Below, one piece after another: positions 14,330 through 23,080 of a stretch of 64,000 nt of DNA (positions within the stretch are counted from its first letter, which is position 1; every line of letters begins with the position of its first letter). The DNA is from Pseudomonas sp. UMAB-08. GTDB lineage: Bacteria; Pseudomonadota; Gammaproteobacteria; Pseudomonadales; Pseudomonadaceae. The stretch lies in contig NZ_LT607427.1 in NCBI RefSeq assembly GCF_900095225.1, positions 45,185 through 109,184 on the forward strand, in the 5' to 3' direction. The notes under the pieces were generated by a model. That model saw only the letters and a program-made list of their open reading frames with translations. It ran no database searches and was not told the DNA's origin. The translations under genes and the position numbers were made by a program.

Positions 14330-15716
14330 CGACTGCGCAGCGGTCGCCCCGATATTCGGAGACATGCCGGTAGCCTGCTCCGGGGTGTTGCCCCGGCAAC
14401 CGCGCTCCACCCTCGGGAAACAGTTTCTCCCGCAGGGTGCCGCTGTCATAAGCGGTTTTGTAAGAGCCACGGCGTTGCAGTTCCGGAATCACCAGATCGA
14501 TGAAATCCGCATAGCTTTCCGGGGTCACGGTGCGGGTCAGGTTGAAGCCGTCGAGGCCGGTTTCGGCGATCCAGGATTCCAGCTCGTCAGCGACCTGTTC
14601 AGGCGAACCGACCAGGGTGACGTAGCGTCCACCCAGCGCGTGTTGATCGAGCAGTTTGCGGCGGGTCCAGTCGTTGTTTTTCAGGTTTTTGGTCGCCGAC
14701 TGGATCGCGTTGCTTTTCACGTACTGGATCGGCTCGTCCAGTTTGTACTCCGCGAAGTCGATCCCGGTAGAGGCCGCAAAGTGTGCAACGCCTGCTTCGG
14801 CGCTGGCGTATTCCAGATACTCCCGCTGCTTGGCGCGTGCCAGCTCCTCGGTGGCGCCGACAATCACGTTCAAGCCCATGAACACCTTGATGTCCTCGGG
14901 GTTACGCCCGGCGGCCTTGGCGCTGGCGCGAACCTTGTCCACTTGCTCGCGGGTCGCGACCTTGTTTTGTCCGCTGATGAACACGCACTCCGCATGGCGT
15001 CCGGCGAACTGCAAACCGCGATCAGAAGTGCCTGCCTGAAACAACACCGGCGTGCGCTGCGGTGACGGTTCGCAGAGGTGATAACCCTCGACCTGATAGA
15101 ACTCACCCTTGTGCCGAACCTTGTGCACTTTTTCGGGCTGGGCATAGATCCGTTGCTGGCGATCATTGATCACCGCGTCATCTTCCCAGCTGCCTTCCCA
15201 GAGTTTGTACAGCACCTCCAGGTATTCATCGGCCTGATCATAACGACGGTCGTGTTCGACCTGTTCGCTCAGGCCAATGGCCTTCGCCGCACTGTCCAGG
15301 TAACCGGTAACAATGTTCCAGCCCACTCGGCCACGGCTCAGGTGGTCGAGGGTCGACATGCGCCGGGCAAACAGATACGGCGCTTCATATGTGAGGTTGG
15401 CGGTCAGGCCGAACCCCAGATTCTTGGTGACTGCGGCCATGGCCGACAGCAGCATCAGTGGGTCATTGACCGGCAACTGGATCGACTCTTTGAGCGTTAC
15501 ATCCACCGAGTTCTGATACACGTCGTACACGCCGGTGATATCGGCGATGAACAAGCCGTCGAACAAACCGCGCTCCAGCAGTTGCGCCAACTCAGTCCAG
15601 TATTCGAGGGTCTTGTACTCGGTGGAGTTGTCCCTGGGATGCGTCCACAGGCCATGGTTGATATGGCCAATGCAGTTCATGTTGAACGCATTAAGGAGGA
15701 TCTTTTTCTTGGTCAT
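14301..15716 (-). CDS. NtaA/SnaA/DszA/DmoA-family FMN-dependent monooxygenase
   Basis: The 471-residue luciferase-like enzyme shows family motifs LNAFNMNCIGHINHGLWTHP, FGLTANLTYEAPYLFARR, LDHLSRGRVGWNIVTG and PVLFQAGTSDRGLQFA. Members oxidise sulfur or nitrogen compounds (dimethyl sulfide, dibenzothiophene sulfone, nitrilotriacetate) using FMNH2 from a separate reductase. The start overlaps the SfnB-like stop (TGATG). The last eight or so residues (RGQARSYK) are encoded by a REP arm and the stop lies in the REPIN loop, so the native C-terminus was probably shorter or altered by REP insertion. The context points to organosulfur use. Confidence 0.9.
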   Translation of the reverse strand: MTKKKILLNAFNMNCIGHINHGLWTHPRDNSTEYKTLEYWTELAQLLERGLFDGLFIADITGVYDVYQNSVDVTLKESIQLPVNDPLMLLSAMAAVTKNLGFGLTANLTYEAPYLFARRMSTLDHLSRGRVGWNIVTGYLDSAAKAIGLSEQVEHDRRYDQADEYLEVLYKLWEGSWEDDAVINDRQQRIYAQPEKVHKVRHKGEFYQVEGYHLCEPSPQRTPVLFQAGTSDRGLQFAGRHAECVFISGQNKVATREQVDKVRASAKAAGRNPEDIKVFMGLNVIVGATEELARAKQREYLEYASAEAGVAHFAASTGIDFAEYKLDEPIQYVKSNAIQSATKNLKNNDWTRRKLLDQHALGGRYVTLVGSPEQVADELESWIAETGLDGFNLTRTVTPESYADFIDLVIPELQRRGSYKTAYDSGTLREKLFPEGGARLPGQHPGAGYRHVSEYRGDRCAVDRGQARSYK

Positions 15717-16921
15717 CAGAGGGTCCCCCGCAGCGGCGGGTTTGTATCGTTGAGGTAGTAATTGCCGATGGCGTGATATTTCCAGCGCACCGGGTCGTGC
15801 AGGGTGTGCACGCGGGCGTTGCGCCAGTGACGGTCCAGGCCATGCTCGGCCAATGTGGCTTGACTGCCAGCCAGCTCGAATAAAGTGCTGCCCGCTGCAA
15901 GAGAGATTTCGGTACTGATGGCGCGTGCTTCGGCCACCGCAATGGACGCGGCGGCGACGTATTCAACGGTGCTGTCGGCCTGAGCGCGATCAAGGAACTC
16001 ACCGGCACGTTCCAGCAGCGCTTCGGCCGCGTGCAGGCGAATGCCGAGCTTGCCGAAGCTGTGCAGGGTCAGCGGGTCGTCCACGGCTTTTTCGATACCG
16101 GAATCAATCCATGGCCGGGTGCGCGTGCGGACGAAGTGCAACGCGTCTTCATAGGCTGCGCGGGCGATGCCGGTGTCGATGGCCGCATGAAGAATCTGTG
16201 CCAGCGGGCCTACGGTGGTCGGCCGTTCGAAGGCGGTTTGAAACGGCACTACGTCATCGGCGCTGACAAACACGTTATCGAACACCACCGAACCGCTGCC
16301 GGTGGTGCGTTGGCCGAAGCCGCTCCAGTCATCGATCACCGTCAGGCCCGCTGCGTCACGCGGGACGAAGGCCAGTTGCTGCACACCCTGTTCGTCCACC
16401 ACCGAGGTCGGTATGCGCTGCGCATACAAGGCGCCGGTCGCGTAAAACTTGCGGCCGTTGATGCGATAGCCATCGCCGTCCCGGGTCAGGCGCGTAGTGC
16501 GGTCGTGGGCGGTTTTGGTGCCCAACTCGGCCAGTGCATTGCCGAAGCGTTGCCCGGCCAATACGTCTGCGTAGAGGCGTTTTTGCTGCTGAGCGCTGCC
16601 ATTCACGCGCAGCACCTCAAGGGCATAGAAATGGTTCTGAGGAATCTGTCCGAGGGACGAGTCAGCCTCGGCGATCAGTTGTGTGACCTTGGCCAGGGTG
16701 ACGGTGGAAACACCCGCGCCGCCGAAGGCTTTCGGCACGCTGATGCCCCACAGGCCAGAGCGGGAAAACAGTTCCAGTTCCTCGTGCGGCAGACGGCGTT
16801 CACGGTCACGCAGGGCGCTGTCGCGCTTAAAATGTTCAGCCAGCTCGGCGGCCACGTTCAAGGCTTGGGCGTCGCTGTCGATCACTGCCGTCTTTTGCGG
16901 CAGGTGCGATAAAAGGCTCAT
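15716..16921 (-). CDS. sfnB: SfnB-family sulfur acquisition oxidoreductase (acyl-CoA dehydrogenase-like)
   Basis: The 401-residue flavoprotein belongs to the DszC/SfnB branch of the acyl-CoA dehydrogenase superfamily: SVPKAFGGAGVSTVTLAKV, INGRKFYATGALYAQ, DDWSGFGQRTTGSGSV and the C-terminal HWRNARVHTLHDPVRWKYHA. Such proteins use reduced flavin to oxygenate sulfur compounds. The next gene upstream (16941) is a paralogue; the downstream gene is an FMN monooxygenase with a 1-base overlap. The three form one operon for an organosulfur substrate that I cannot name. Confidence 0.88.
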   Translation of the reverse strand: MSLLSHLPQKTAVIDSDAQALNVAAELAEHFKRDSALRDRERRLPHEELELFSRSGLWGISVPKAFGGAGVSTVTLAKVTQLIAEADSSLGQIPQNHFYALEVLRVNGSAQQQKRLYADVLAGQRFGNALAELGTKTAHDRTTRLTRDGDGYRINGRKFYATGALYAQRIPTSVVDEQGVQQLAFVPRDAAGLTVIDDWSGFGQRTTGSGSVVFDNVFVSADDVVPFQTAFERPTTVGPLAQILHAAIDTGIARAAYEDALHFVRTRTRPWIDSGIEKAVDDPLTLHSFGKLGIRLHAAEALLERAGEFLDRAQADSTVEYVAAASIAVAEARAISTEISLAAGSTLFELAGSQATLAEHGLDRHWRNARVHTLHDPVRWKYHAIGNYYLNDTNPPLRGTL

Positions 16922-16940
16922 ACGTTCTCCAGTGGTCTGG

Positions 16941-18182
16941 TCAGATCCAGGAATGCCGGGCCGGCACAGTGCCGTTCAGGTGGTAGGCGCCGACGGCGTG
17001 GTATTTCCAGCGCACCGGGTCGTGGAGCGTGTGAACGCGAGCGTTGCGCCAGTGGCGGTCGAGGTTGAACTCGGCCAGGGTGGCGCGGCTGCCTGCCAGC
17101 TCGAACAGCTTTTCGCTGGCGAGCAGGGAGATTTCAGTGGTCAGGACCTTGGCTTCTGCAACGGCAATCGAGGCGCGAGCGGCAGAGGCTACGTCCACGG
17201 GCGCGGCGTTGACCTCATCCAGCACCTGACCCGCTTTGCGCAGTAATGCTTCGGCGGCGTGCAGTTCGAGTTTCAGTTTGCCGATGTCGGCGATCACGTA
17301 CAGATCGTCGCTGGCGCGTTCGACGTTGGCATCGATCCACGGACGCGAGCGCTCGCGGACAAAACGAATGCTGTCGTCGATGGCTTCTCGAGCGATCCCG
17401 ACATCGATGGCCGCCTGGATCAATTGCGATACGGCCCCCTGAATGTTCGGCGTTTGTGCCAGGCGCCAGTTCTCGACGATGTGCTGGGCTTCCACCGGCA
17501 CGTTATTGAGCAGCACCGTACCGCTGGCGGTGGTGCGCTGGCCAAAGCCGGACCAGTCATCGACGATGCGCAAACCCGGCGTGCCACGCGGGACGAATGC
17601 CAGCACTTGTTGACCGTCATCGTTCAGCGCCTTGACCGCGACCCAATGTGCGAACAGTGCGCCAGTGGAGTAGAACTTCTGGCCGTTGAGGACAAACCCG
17701 TCGCCCTTGGCGGTGATTCTCGCTTTGATATCCAGGGTGTTTTTGGTGCCGCGTTCAGGCCCGGCATTGCCGATGCGCCAGCCATCCAGCACGCTTTGAA
17801 ACAGCTGCTTCTTTTGTGTCGGGCTGGCACTGCCCAGCAGTGAATGGAGAATGCCGACCTGGTTCTGCGGGATCTGCCCCAGCGCGGGGTCGGCGGCGGA
17901 AATGATCTTGAACACCTCCGCCAGGGTCACGAATGAAACCTGCGGGCCGCCGTATTCACGGGGGATGGAAATGCTCCCCAGCCCGCTGCGGGTGAAGTGT
18001 TCGATTTGGGCCCACGGCAATTTGCGCTGACGATCACGTTGTGCCGCCTGTAAGCGCGCGAGTTGCGCCAGCTCGTGAGCGGCGGCGATGGCTTGGGCGT
18101 CGTTACTCAGGACCTTCGCTGGCAATAGCAGCGGGGCGATGTCCAGATCGCTCTGGAGGGGTGTAGCCACGAGATCCGACAT
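16941..18182 (-). CDS. Second SfnB-family sulfur acquisition oxidoreductase
   Basis: The 413-residue paralogue of the gene at 15716 keeps the same landmarks (SIPREYGGPQVSFVTLAEV, LNGQKFYSTGALFAHW, DDWSGFGQRTTASGTV, HWRNARVHTLHDPVRWKYHA). ATG 18180-18182 has GGAG eight bases upstream; a longer frame to 18296 lacks support. It leads the operon and is preceded by a putative sulfur-regulon promoter (18339-18373). The two SfnB proteins may use different substrates or act in sequence. Confidence 0.88.
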   Translation of the reverse strand: MSDLVATPLQSDLDIAPLLLPAKVLSNDAQAIAAAHELAQLARLQAAQRDRQRKLPWAQIEHFTRSGLGSISIPREYGGPQVSFVTLAEVFKIISAADPALGQIPQNQVGILHSLLGSASPTQKKQLFQSVLDGWRIGNAGPERGTKNTLDIKARITAKGDGFVLNGQKFYSTGALFAHWVAVKALNDDGQQVLAFVPRGTPGLRIVDDWSGFGQRTTASGTVLLNNVPVEAQHIVENWRLAQTPNIQGAVSQLIQAAIDVGIAREAIDDSIRFVRERSRPWIDANVERASDDLYVIADIGKLKLELHAAEALLRKAGQVLDEVNAAPVDVASAARASIAVAEAKVLTTEISLLASEKLFELAGSRATLAEFNLDRHWRNARVHTLHDPVRWKYHAVGAYHLNGTVPARHSWI

Positions 18183-18306
18183 CAGCGCCGCTCCGTGGCG
18201 GTACGCAATGCCCTGGCGATCTGCACGGGGGTAATTGTGACAGTGACCATTCCAAACCTCACATCGACATAAGCCGCGTCTCTGCGGCGAAAACAAACTG
18301 ACGGTG

Positions 18307-18322
18307 GTCCGGTGGTCCGGTC
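18307..18322. promoter_or_regulatory. Copy of the 16-bp GACCGGACCACCGGAC motif
   Basis: Reverse-complement copy of 8932-8947, here extended by a third half unit to 18302. It lies 125 bp upstream of the SfnB-like start, in the predicted leader after the TTATAC element. Confidence 0.35.
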
Positions 18323-18338
18323 TATATACCCTAAGCGT

Positions 18339-18373
18339 GTATAAAAATTAAATAAACTTACTTTTTGGAATAA
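18339..18373 (-). promoter_or_regulatory. Putative sulfur-regulon promoter for the sfnB operon
   Basis: On the minus strand TTATTCC (18373-18367) is followed 29 bp later by TTATAC (18344-18339), the same spacing as at 3294-3328 on the plus strand. The surrounding DNA is AT-rich. Confidence 0.45.
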
Positions 18374-18421
18374 GCATAGACGGGAGAGTTGCAGGTCGTG
18401 ATTTAAAGCTCCGTTGTATAT

Positions 18422-19141
18422 TTAATCAGCGGCGCCACTGACGTTAAGTGCGCGTGGTGGCGCCCAGCGTGACGTGTTGCCCACCCGGTCGATAATGCAA
18501 TAAGTCACTTCCAGCTGATGGTCTTCGCCGCCTTCCAGAATCAATGCTGGCGGAACATTCAATGTAATGGGCCTGCCAACATCCTTGGCATCGATGGCCG
18601 GTAGATCCATGCGTACATCCCCCCAGCGCAGGGTGATTTCATCTTTGGCGGCCATGTTTTGATACGCCTCGATGGTCAGCTCGATACCCCGTCGCCGCTG
18701 TGTTGCAGTCAACCCGTGGCGCAGCAGGGCGTCGGGTACAGCCAAGGGCGCGAGGCTCTGGTTTTCTTCCGGGCTCAACGGGTTGGGGTGACCACCAGGG
18801 CAATCGAGCTTTACCCATACATCCACGCTCGCGGAGAGCGACGGCGCACTGCCGACCTTCTGGATCTGGTACCAGGTTTTGACCTTGCCGCTCTGTAAAA
18901 AACTTTCAGGCACACGCAGGGCCAGGGTCTGGCCGATATCGGCAGTCGTCAGCAGCTTGGACGCAACGTAACGGCCACCCCAGAACAGTTCAATCAGATC
19001 GCCCTCGTCCATGGCCGCATAAGGCTTGATAGTGACCCGCAGATGCGCGGCGGCACTCACGCCGATACCGTGTTTGTTTGCCTGGGGCAAATAAGGGGCA
19101 TGCAGTTTGATCTGATGGGACGTTGGGGTCTCACAAGCCAT
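18422..19141 (-). CDS. Hypothetical protein with two beta-sandwich-like repeats
   Basis: The 239-residue protein is not one I can name. It appears built of two related halves: residues about 45-80 (DEGDLIELFWGGRYVAS, then DIGQTLALRVPESFL) and about 165-205 (AKDEITLRWGDVRMDLP, then DVGRPITLNVPPALI). The pattern of acidic residue, hydrophobic strand, WG turn and VP-S/A-L ending suggests tandem Ig-like modules as found in Pseudomonas surface proteins. No signal peptide or membrane segment is visible. It is a single gene between the sulfur operon and the cystine transporter. Confidence 0.7.
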   Translation of the reverse strand: MACETPTSHQIKLHAPYLPQANKHGIGVSAAAHLRVTIKPYAAMDEGDLIELFWGGRYVASKLLTTADIGQTLALRVPESFLQSGKVKTWYQIQKVGSAPSLSASVDVWVKLDCPGGHPNPLSPEENQSLAPLAVPDALLRHGLTATQRRRGIELTIEAYQNMAAKDEITLRWGDVRMDLPAIDAKDVGRPITLNVPPALILEGGEDHQLEVTYCIIDRVGNTSRWAPPRALNVSGAAD

Positions 19142-19384
19142 GTTGAATACTCCTCATGATCAGCGGCTGACACGCGGTGCCGCGGATACCTCTATGAATG
19201 GATGTTGATGAATCTTGATAGCCAGCTAAGAGAGGATGGGAACGAGTGTCAAGGCAGTGCGCGAGTGAAACGCGAGCGTCGGATGGAATCAGACGGTTCC
19301 TACATTTGTACGGCTTGTGGGTTACTTGGGCCTCAGTACTGCGTCCTACTCAGCAACCCTAAGAAATGTCAGGCGCAAAAAAAA

Positions 19385-19411
19385 ACAGCGCTGCATGGGC
19401 GCTGTTTTTTT
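19385..19411. terminator. Bidirectional Rho-independent terminator
   Basis: ACAGCGC (19385-19391) pairs with GCGCTGT (19399-19405). A long A-run precedes and a T-run follows, so it works on both strands. It ends the minus-strand cystine-type transporter operon, whose last stop is at 19429. Confidence 0.85.
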
Positions 19412-19428
19412 GTTATCTGCAGGGCTGA

Positions 19429-20172
19429 TCAGTTCCTGCTGCGTTCCAGAAATTGGCGAGTCCGCTCTTCCTTGGGGTTGGCAAACAGCGCCTTGGCGTC
19501 GCCTTGCTCAACGATCACGCCCTTGTCGATAAAGATCACCCGGTTGGCCACATCCCGCGCAAAACTCATCTCGTGAGTCACGATGACCATGGTGCGTTTC
19601 TCTTCCGCCAGGGCGCGGATGGTCGTCAATACTTCACCCACCAATTCCGGGTCCAGCGCAGAGGTGGGCTCATCGAACAGAATCACCTCAGGCTCCATGG
19701 CCAAGGCGCGGGCAATCGCTACCCGCTGTTGCTGGCCGCCGGACAGTCGCCGTGGGTACGCGTCTTCCTTGCCAGCCAGGCCGACCTTCGCCAGCAGCTT
19801 ACGCGCCAGCGCCTCGGCTTGCGGGCGTGGCATTTTTTTTACCACCAGCGGGCCTTCCATCACGTTTTCCAGCGCAGTGCGATGGGGGAACAGATTGAAG
19901 TTCTGGAAGACGAAACCCACGTGCTGGCGCAGTTGCCGAATCAAGCCTTGCTGCTGACTCAGCGGGCGACTGCCATCGATCTCGATGTCGCCGACGATGA
20001 TCTTGCCGCTGGTGGGTTCTTCGAGAAAATTGAGACAACGCAACAGGGTGGTTTTGCCGGAACCGCTGGGGCCGATGATGGCCACTACCTCGCCGGCTTC
20101 GACGGTCAAATCAATGCCGTTGAGCACCGTTTGCCCTTTGAATTTCTTGGTCAGTTTTTCAACCACGATCAT
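19429..20172 (-). CDS. Polar amino-acid (cystine-type) ABC transporter ATP-binding protein
   Basis: The 247-residue ATPase carries Walker A GPSGSGKTT, signature LSGGQQQRVAIARAL, Walker B VILFDEPTSALDP and H-loop IVTHEM. It closely resembles TcyN/YecC. It is last in a three-gene minus-strand operon after the permease (3-bp gap) and the binding protein. D-cysteine desulfhydrase lies upstream, supporting cystine as substrate. Confidence 0.92.
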   Translation of the reverse strand: MIVVEKLTKKFKGQTVLNGIDLTVEAGEVVAIIGPSGSGKTTLLRCLNFLEEPTSGKIIVGDIEIDGSRPLSQQQGLIRQLRQHVGFVFQNFNLFPHRTALENVMEGPLVVKKMPRPQAEALARKLLAKVGLAGKEDAYPRRLSGGQQQRVAIARALAMEPEVILFDEPTSALDPELVGEVLTTIRALAEEKRTMVIVTHEMSFARDVANRVIFIDKGVIVEQGDAKALFANPKEERTRQFLERSRN

Positions 20173-20175
20173 GCT

Positions 20176-20844
20176 TCAAGACTCCTGATCATGTCGGTTG
20201 ACCCTCGCTTCCAGGCGGTGCTGCAGGTGCGCGAGCAGGCTGGCAAGGATCCAGTAGATCAGTGCGGCGGCAAGGTACATGGTGAAAATTTCGAAGGTCC
20301 GCGCAGTGATCAGCTGTGCCTGACGGAACAGCTCGGGCACCTGAATGGTTGCCGCCAACGCGGTGTCCTTGACCAGTGAAATGAAGCTGTTGCCCAACGG
20401 CGGCAAGGCGGTTCTCGCTGCTTGCGGGAGAATCGCCCGACGCATGGTTTGCGCACGGGTCATGCCGATGCTGGCCGCTGCTTCCCATTGCCCGCGATCC
20501 ACTGCGCCAATGGCTGAACGCAGAATTTCGCAGGCATAAGCGCCCATGTTCAGGGAGAAACCGATCAGGGCTGCGGGCAACGGGTCCAGTTCAATCCCCA
20601 GTTGCGGCAGGCCGTAATAGATCATGAACAACTGGACGAGCAACGGTGTGCCGCGAAAGAACGACACATACACCCGCGCGATGCCGCTCAGCAGTTTGAG
20701 GTGTGACAAACGCATCAATGCCAGGCCGAAGCCCAGCAGCAAGCCGAAGAACATCCCGCCCAGACTGAGGATGACCGTGAAATACGCGCCCTTGAGCAGA
20801 AAGGGCGCGGAGTCCAGCGCTAGCTTCAGACTCTCTTCAATCAT
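20176..20844 (-). CDS. Cystine-type ABC transporter permease
   Basis: The 222-residue HisM/TcyL-type permease has three to five membrane segments and the signature ASIGMTRAQTMRRAILPQAART. Its start overlaps the stop of the binding protein by four bases. It forms the membrane channel for the ATPase at 19429. Confidence 0.92.
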   Translation of the reverse strand: MIEESLKLALDSAPFLLKGAYFTVILSLGGMFFGLLLGFGLALMRLSHLKLLSGIARVYVSFFRGTPLLVQLFMIYYGLPQLGIELDPLPAALIGFSLNMGAYACEILRSAIGAVDRGQWEAAASIGMTRAQTMRRAILPQAARTALPPLGNSFISLVKDTALAATIQVPELFRQAQLITARTFEIFTMYLAAALIYWILASLLAHLQHRLEARVNRHDQES

Positions 20845-21638
20845 TGGGTCACGTCAGAGCCAAAGTACTTCTGCGACAACTTGGCGAGGGTTCCGTCGGC
20901 ACGCAGTTTGTCGATGGCTTTGTTGATGGCGGCGACCAACTCAGGCTCGCCTTTGCGTATCGCGATACCGGACTCCTGGCGGGAAAACGGCGCGCCGGAC
21001 ACGGCTAGTTTGTCATTGGTTTTCTTGACCATTTCGAATGCGGCAAGACGGTCAACGAGGATCGCGTCAGTGCGGCCTGCGATCAGGTCCTGGAATTTGG
21101 TAGGGTCATCGTCATAGGTTTTGACGATGGCTTTAGGTACGTTTTCCTTGAGCCATTGTTCGTAGTTGGTGCCCAGGCCGACGCCGACTTTCTTGTCTGC
21201 AAGGGAGTCAGGTGTCGGGAACTTGCCTGCGTCCTTCTTCTGGGTCAGCGCTTGAATCCCGGAGATTGTGTAGGGCTCGGAAAAGTCGTACTTCTTCTTG
21301 CGCTCTTCGGAGATGGTCACCTGATTGATCACCACATCGAGGCGTTTGGATTCCAGCGCCGCGAGGATGCCATCCCATTTGGTCGGTTGCAGTTTGGCTT
21401 TCACCCCCAGCTCTTTGGCCAGGGCTTGGGAGAACTCGACTTCAAAGCCGTTGAGATCACCTTTCTCGTCCACGAAGCTGAACGGTGGATACGTGCCTTC
21501 AAGGCCGACATTGATCGTGCCGCTGTCCTTGATTTTTTGCAGCTGGTCCCCGGCGACGGCTTGCCCTATCAGGCTGGAGCCGAGCACAAGGCTCAATGTG
21601 GAAAGAAGAAATGTCCGGCGGATGGCAGCAATGTTCAT
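20841..21638 (-). CDS. Cystine-type amino-acid-binding periplasmic protein (TcyJ/FliY-like)
   Basis: The 265-residue protein has a signal peptide ending GQAVAGDQ and the SBP-3 fold: GTINVGLEGTYPPFSFVDE, LNGFEVEFSQALAKELGVKA, KWDGILAALESKRLDVVINQ and VGVGLGTNYEQWL. This is very like E. coli FliY/TcyJ, the L-cystine-binding protein. It leads the operon, with a GGAATAAG box about 100 bp upstream. Confidence 0.92.
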   Translation of the reverse strand: MNIAAIRRTFLLSTLSLVLGSSLIGQAVAGDQLQKIKDSGTINVGLEGTYPPFSFVDEKGDLNGFEVEFSQALAKELGVKAKLQPTKWDGILAALESKRLDVVINQVTISEERKKKYDFSEPYTISGIQALTQKKDAGKFPTPDSLADKKVGVGLGTNYEQWLKENVPKAIVKTYDDDPTKFQDLIAGRTDAILVDRLAAFEMVKKTNDKLAVSGAPFSRQESGIAIRKGEPELVAAINKAIDKLRADGTLAKLSQKYFGSDVTQ

Positions 21639-21734
21639 GACGAGCCCCTTATGGTGTTTTGAGCGTCAGGCAAGAATCAGACCCAACGAACGCTACTGCG
21701 GCCTTGAAACTTAATCCAGCTATTTCAGGCGACC

Positions 21735-21741
21735 TTATTCC
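21735..21741. promoter_or_regulatory. TTATTCC box upstream of the cystine-transporter operon
   Basis: TTATTCC on the plus strand, which reads GGAATAA towards the minus-strand operon, 97 bp before its start. Part of the family noted at 3294, 5107, 6140 and 18367. Confidence 0.3.
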
Positions 21742-21870
21742 CTTCGTGAACCTTCACAGGGCGTGGCTGATCCTGCACGCCGTGTGACTATAGGGGCTGT
21801 TGCATATGAATTAAAATAATTAAAAATGATTTATATATTTCTAATTGATCTATAAAGGCCGGCTAGAAAA

Positions 21871-22869
21871 TCAGCCCGAAAAGACGTCGGGATAAGCGAA
21901 CAAGGCCGGCGCGCCGCCTGTGTGCAGGAAGATGAGCGGGCCCTCATTGAAGCGCTGGCGACCGATACCATCGAGCAGGCCTGACATGGCTTTGCCGGTA
22001 TACACCGGATCGAGCAACAGGCCTTCCTGGCTGGCGACCAGCTTGATTGCGGCCAGGGTGCCCGCGTTAGGCGCGCCGTAACCCGGTGCGAAATACTCAT
22101 CCCACAGGTCGATCTTGAAGCTGCTCGGCAGGTTGATGCCCAGCAACTCTGCGGTTCTCTGCGCCAGTCCTTCGACTTTCGGCCGCTGGGCTTCTTCGCT
22201 ACGTGACACGGTAACGCCCACCACCGGCAACTGGGGCAACGCTTCACTGAGTCCCAAGGCCAGGCCGCTTTGCGTACCGGCACTGCCCGACGCGAGGACC
22301 ACGGCGGCAAATGTCAGCCCGGTCTGTTCGATTTGTTCGGCCAACTCCAGCCCTGCACGCACATACCCCAGCGCGCCCAACGCGTTGGAGCCGCCAATCG
22401 GCACCGAATAAGGCTTTTTGCCGCCAGCCCGCAGGCGGGCGGCGAGGGCATGCAGTTGCTCATCGGCGTTATCCAGGTTCTCGACCAGCTCGACCTTGGC
22501 GTCGAACAGGTCCAGCAACAGGCGGTTGCCATTGCTCAGGTAACTGGTGTCGGTGCTGGCGATGGGGTTTTCCAGCAGCGCGACGCAACCCAGGCCCAGA
22601 CGTGCCGCCAGCGCGGCCGTCTGGCGCACGTGGTTGGACTGGATTCCGCCGGCGGTAATCAAGGTGTCAGCACCTTGGGCCAACGCGTCGGCGGCCAGGT
22701 ATTCAAGCTTGCGCACCTTGTTGCCGCCCAGTGCCAGCGTTGTGGTGTCATCGCGTTTGACATAAATATCCCGGCCGGCCCAGGCAGACAGACGCTCCAG
22801 TTTTTCCAGTGGAGTGGGGGCGCCGAGTAGTTCCAGACGGTTAAAACGAGCGAGCTGGTGTTTAATCAT
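21871..22869 (-). CDS. dcyD: D-cysteine desulfhydrase
   Basis: The 332-residue PLP enzyme of the ACC deaminase/D-cysteine desulfhydrase family shows LGAPTPLEKLERLSAWAGRD, VKRDDTTTLALGGNKVRKLE (the Lys of GGNKVRK binds PLP), TAGGIQSNHVRQTAALAA and PIGGSNALGALGY. It splits D-cysteine into pyruvate, ammonia and sulfide. In enterobacteria yedO/dcyD lies beside the fliY-yecSC cystine importer, the same linkage as here. ATG 22867-22869 is chosen; TTG 22876-22878 would add three residues. Confidence 0.9.
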   Translation of the reverse strand: MIKHQLARFNRLELLGAPTPLEKLERLSAWAGRDIYVKRDDTTTLALGGNKVRKLEYLAADALAQGADTLITAGGIQSNHVRQTAALAARLGLGCVALLENPIASTDTSYLSNGNRLLLDLFDAKVELVENLDNADEQLHALAARLRAGGKKPYSVPIGGSNALGALGYVRAGLELAEQIEQTGLTFAAVVLASGSAGTQSGLALGLSEALPQLPVVGVTVSRSEEAQRPKVEGLAQRTAELLGINLPSSFKIDLWDEYFAPGYGAPNAGTLAAIKLVASQEGLLLDPVYTGKAMSGLLDGIGRQRFNEGPLIFLHTGGAPALFAYPDVFSG

Positions 22870-23080
22870 GGTGGTCAATTGGCCGGGAAGTAAGTCGATG
22901 GACTATAGGCAACCGACAGAGCCCTGCGCAACATTTGCAGGAATGGACGGTGTTCGGCAAAGGCCCTACGGAAATTGTTAATTTTTCGGCGCAAAAGTTT
23001 GCCGTAGAGTGGGGGCATCAGCGGCCGTCATCTTGACCGCGATCCTGGCTCTTACCTTGAAAGCAGAAGGAGTAGTGAGC

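Noticed and set aside
19202..19576. 124-codon plus-strand frame running through a terminator
   Set aside because: It crosses the bidirectional terminator at 19385-19411 and the end of the ATPase gene, and begins without a ribosome site.
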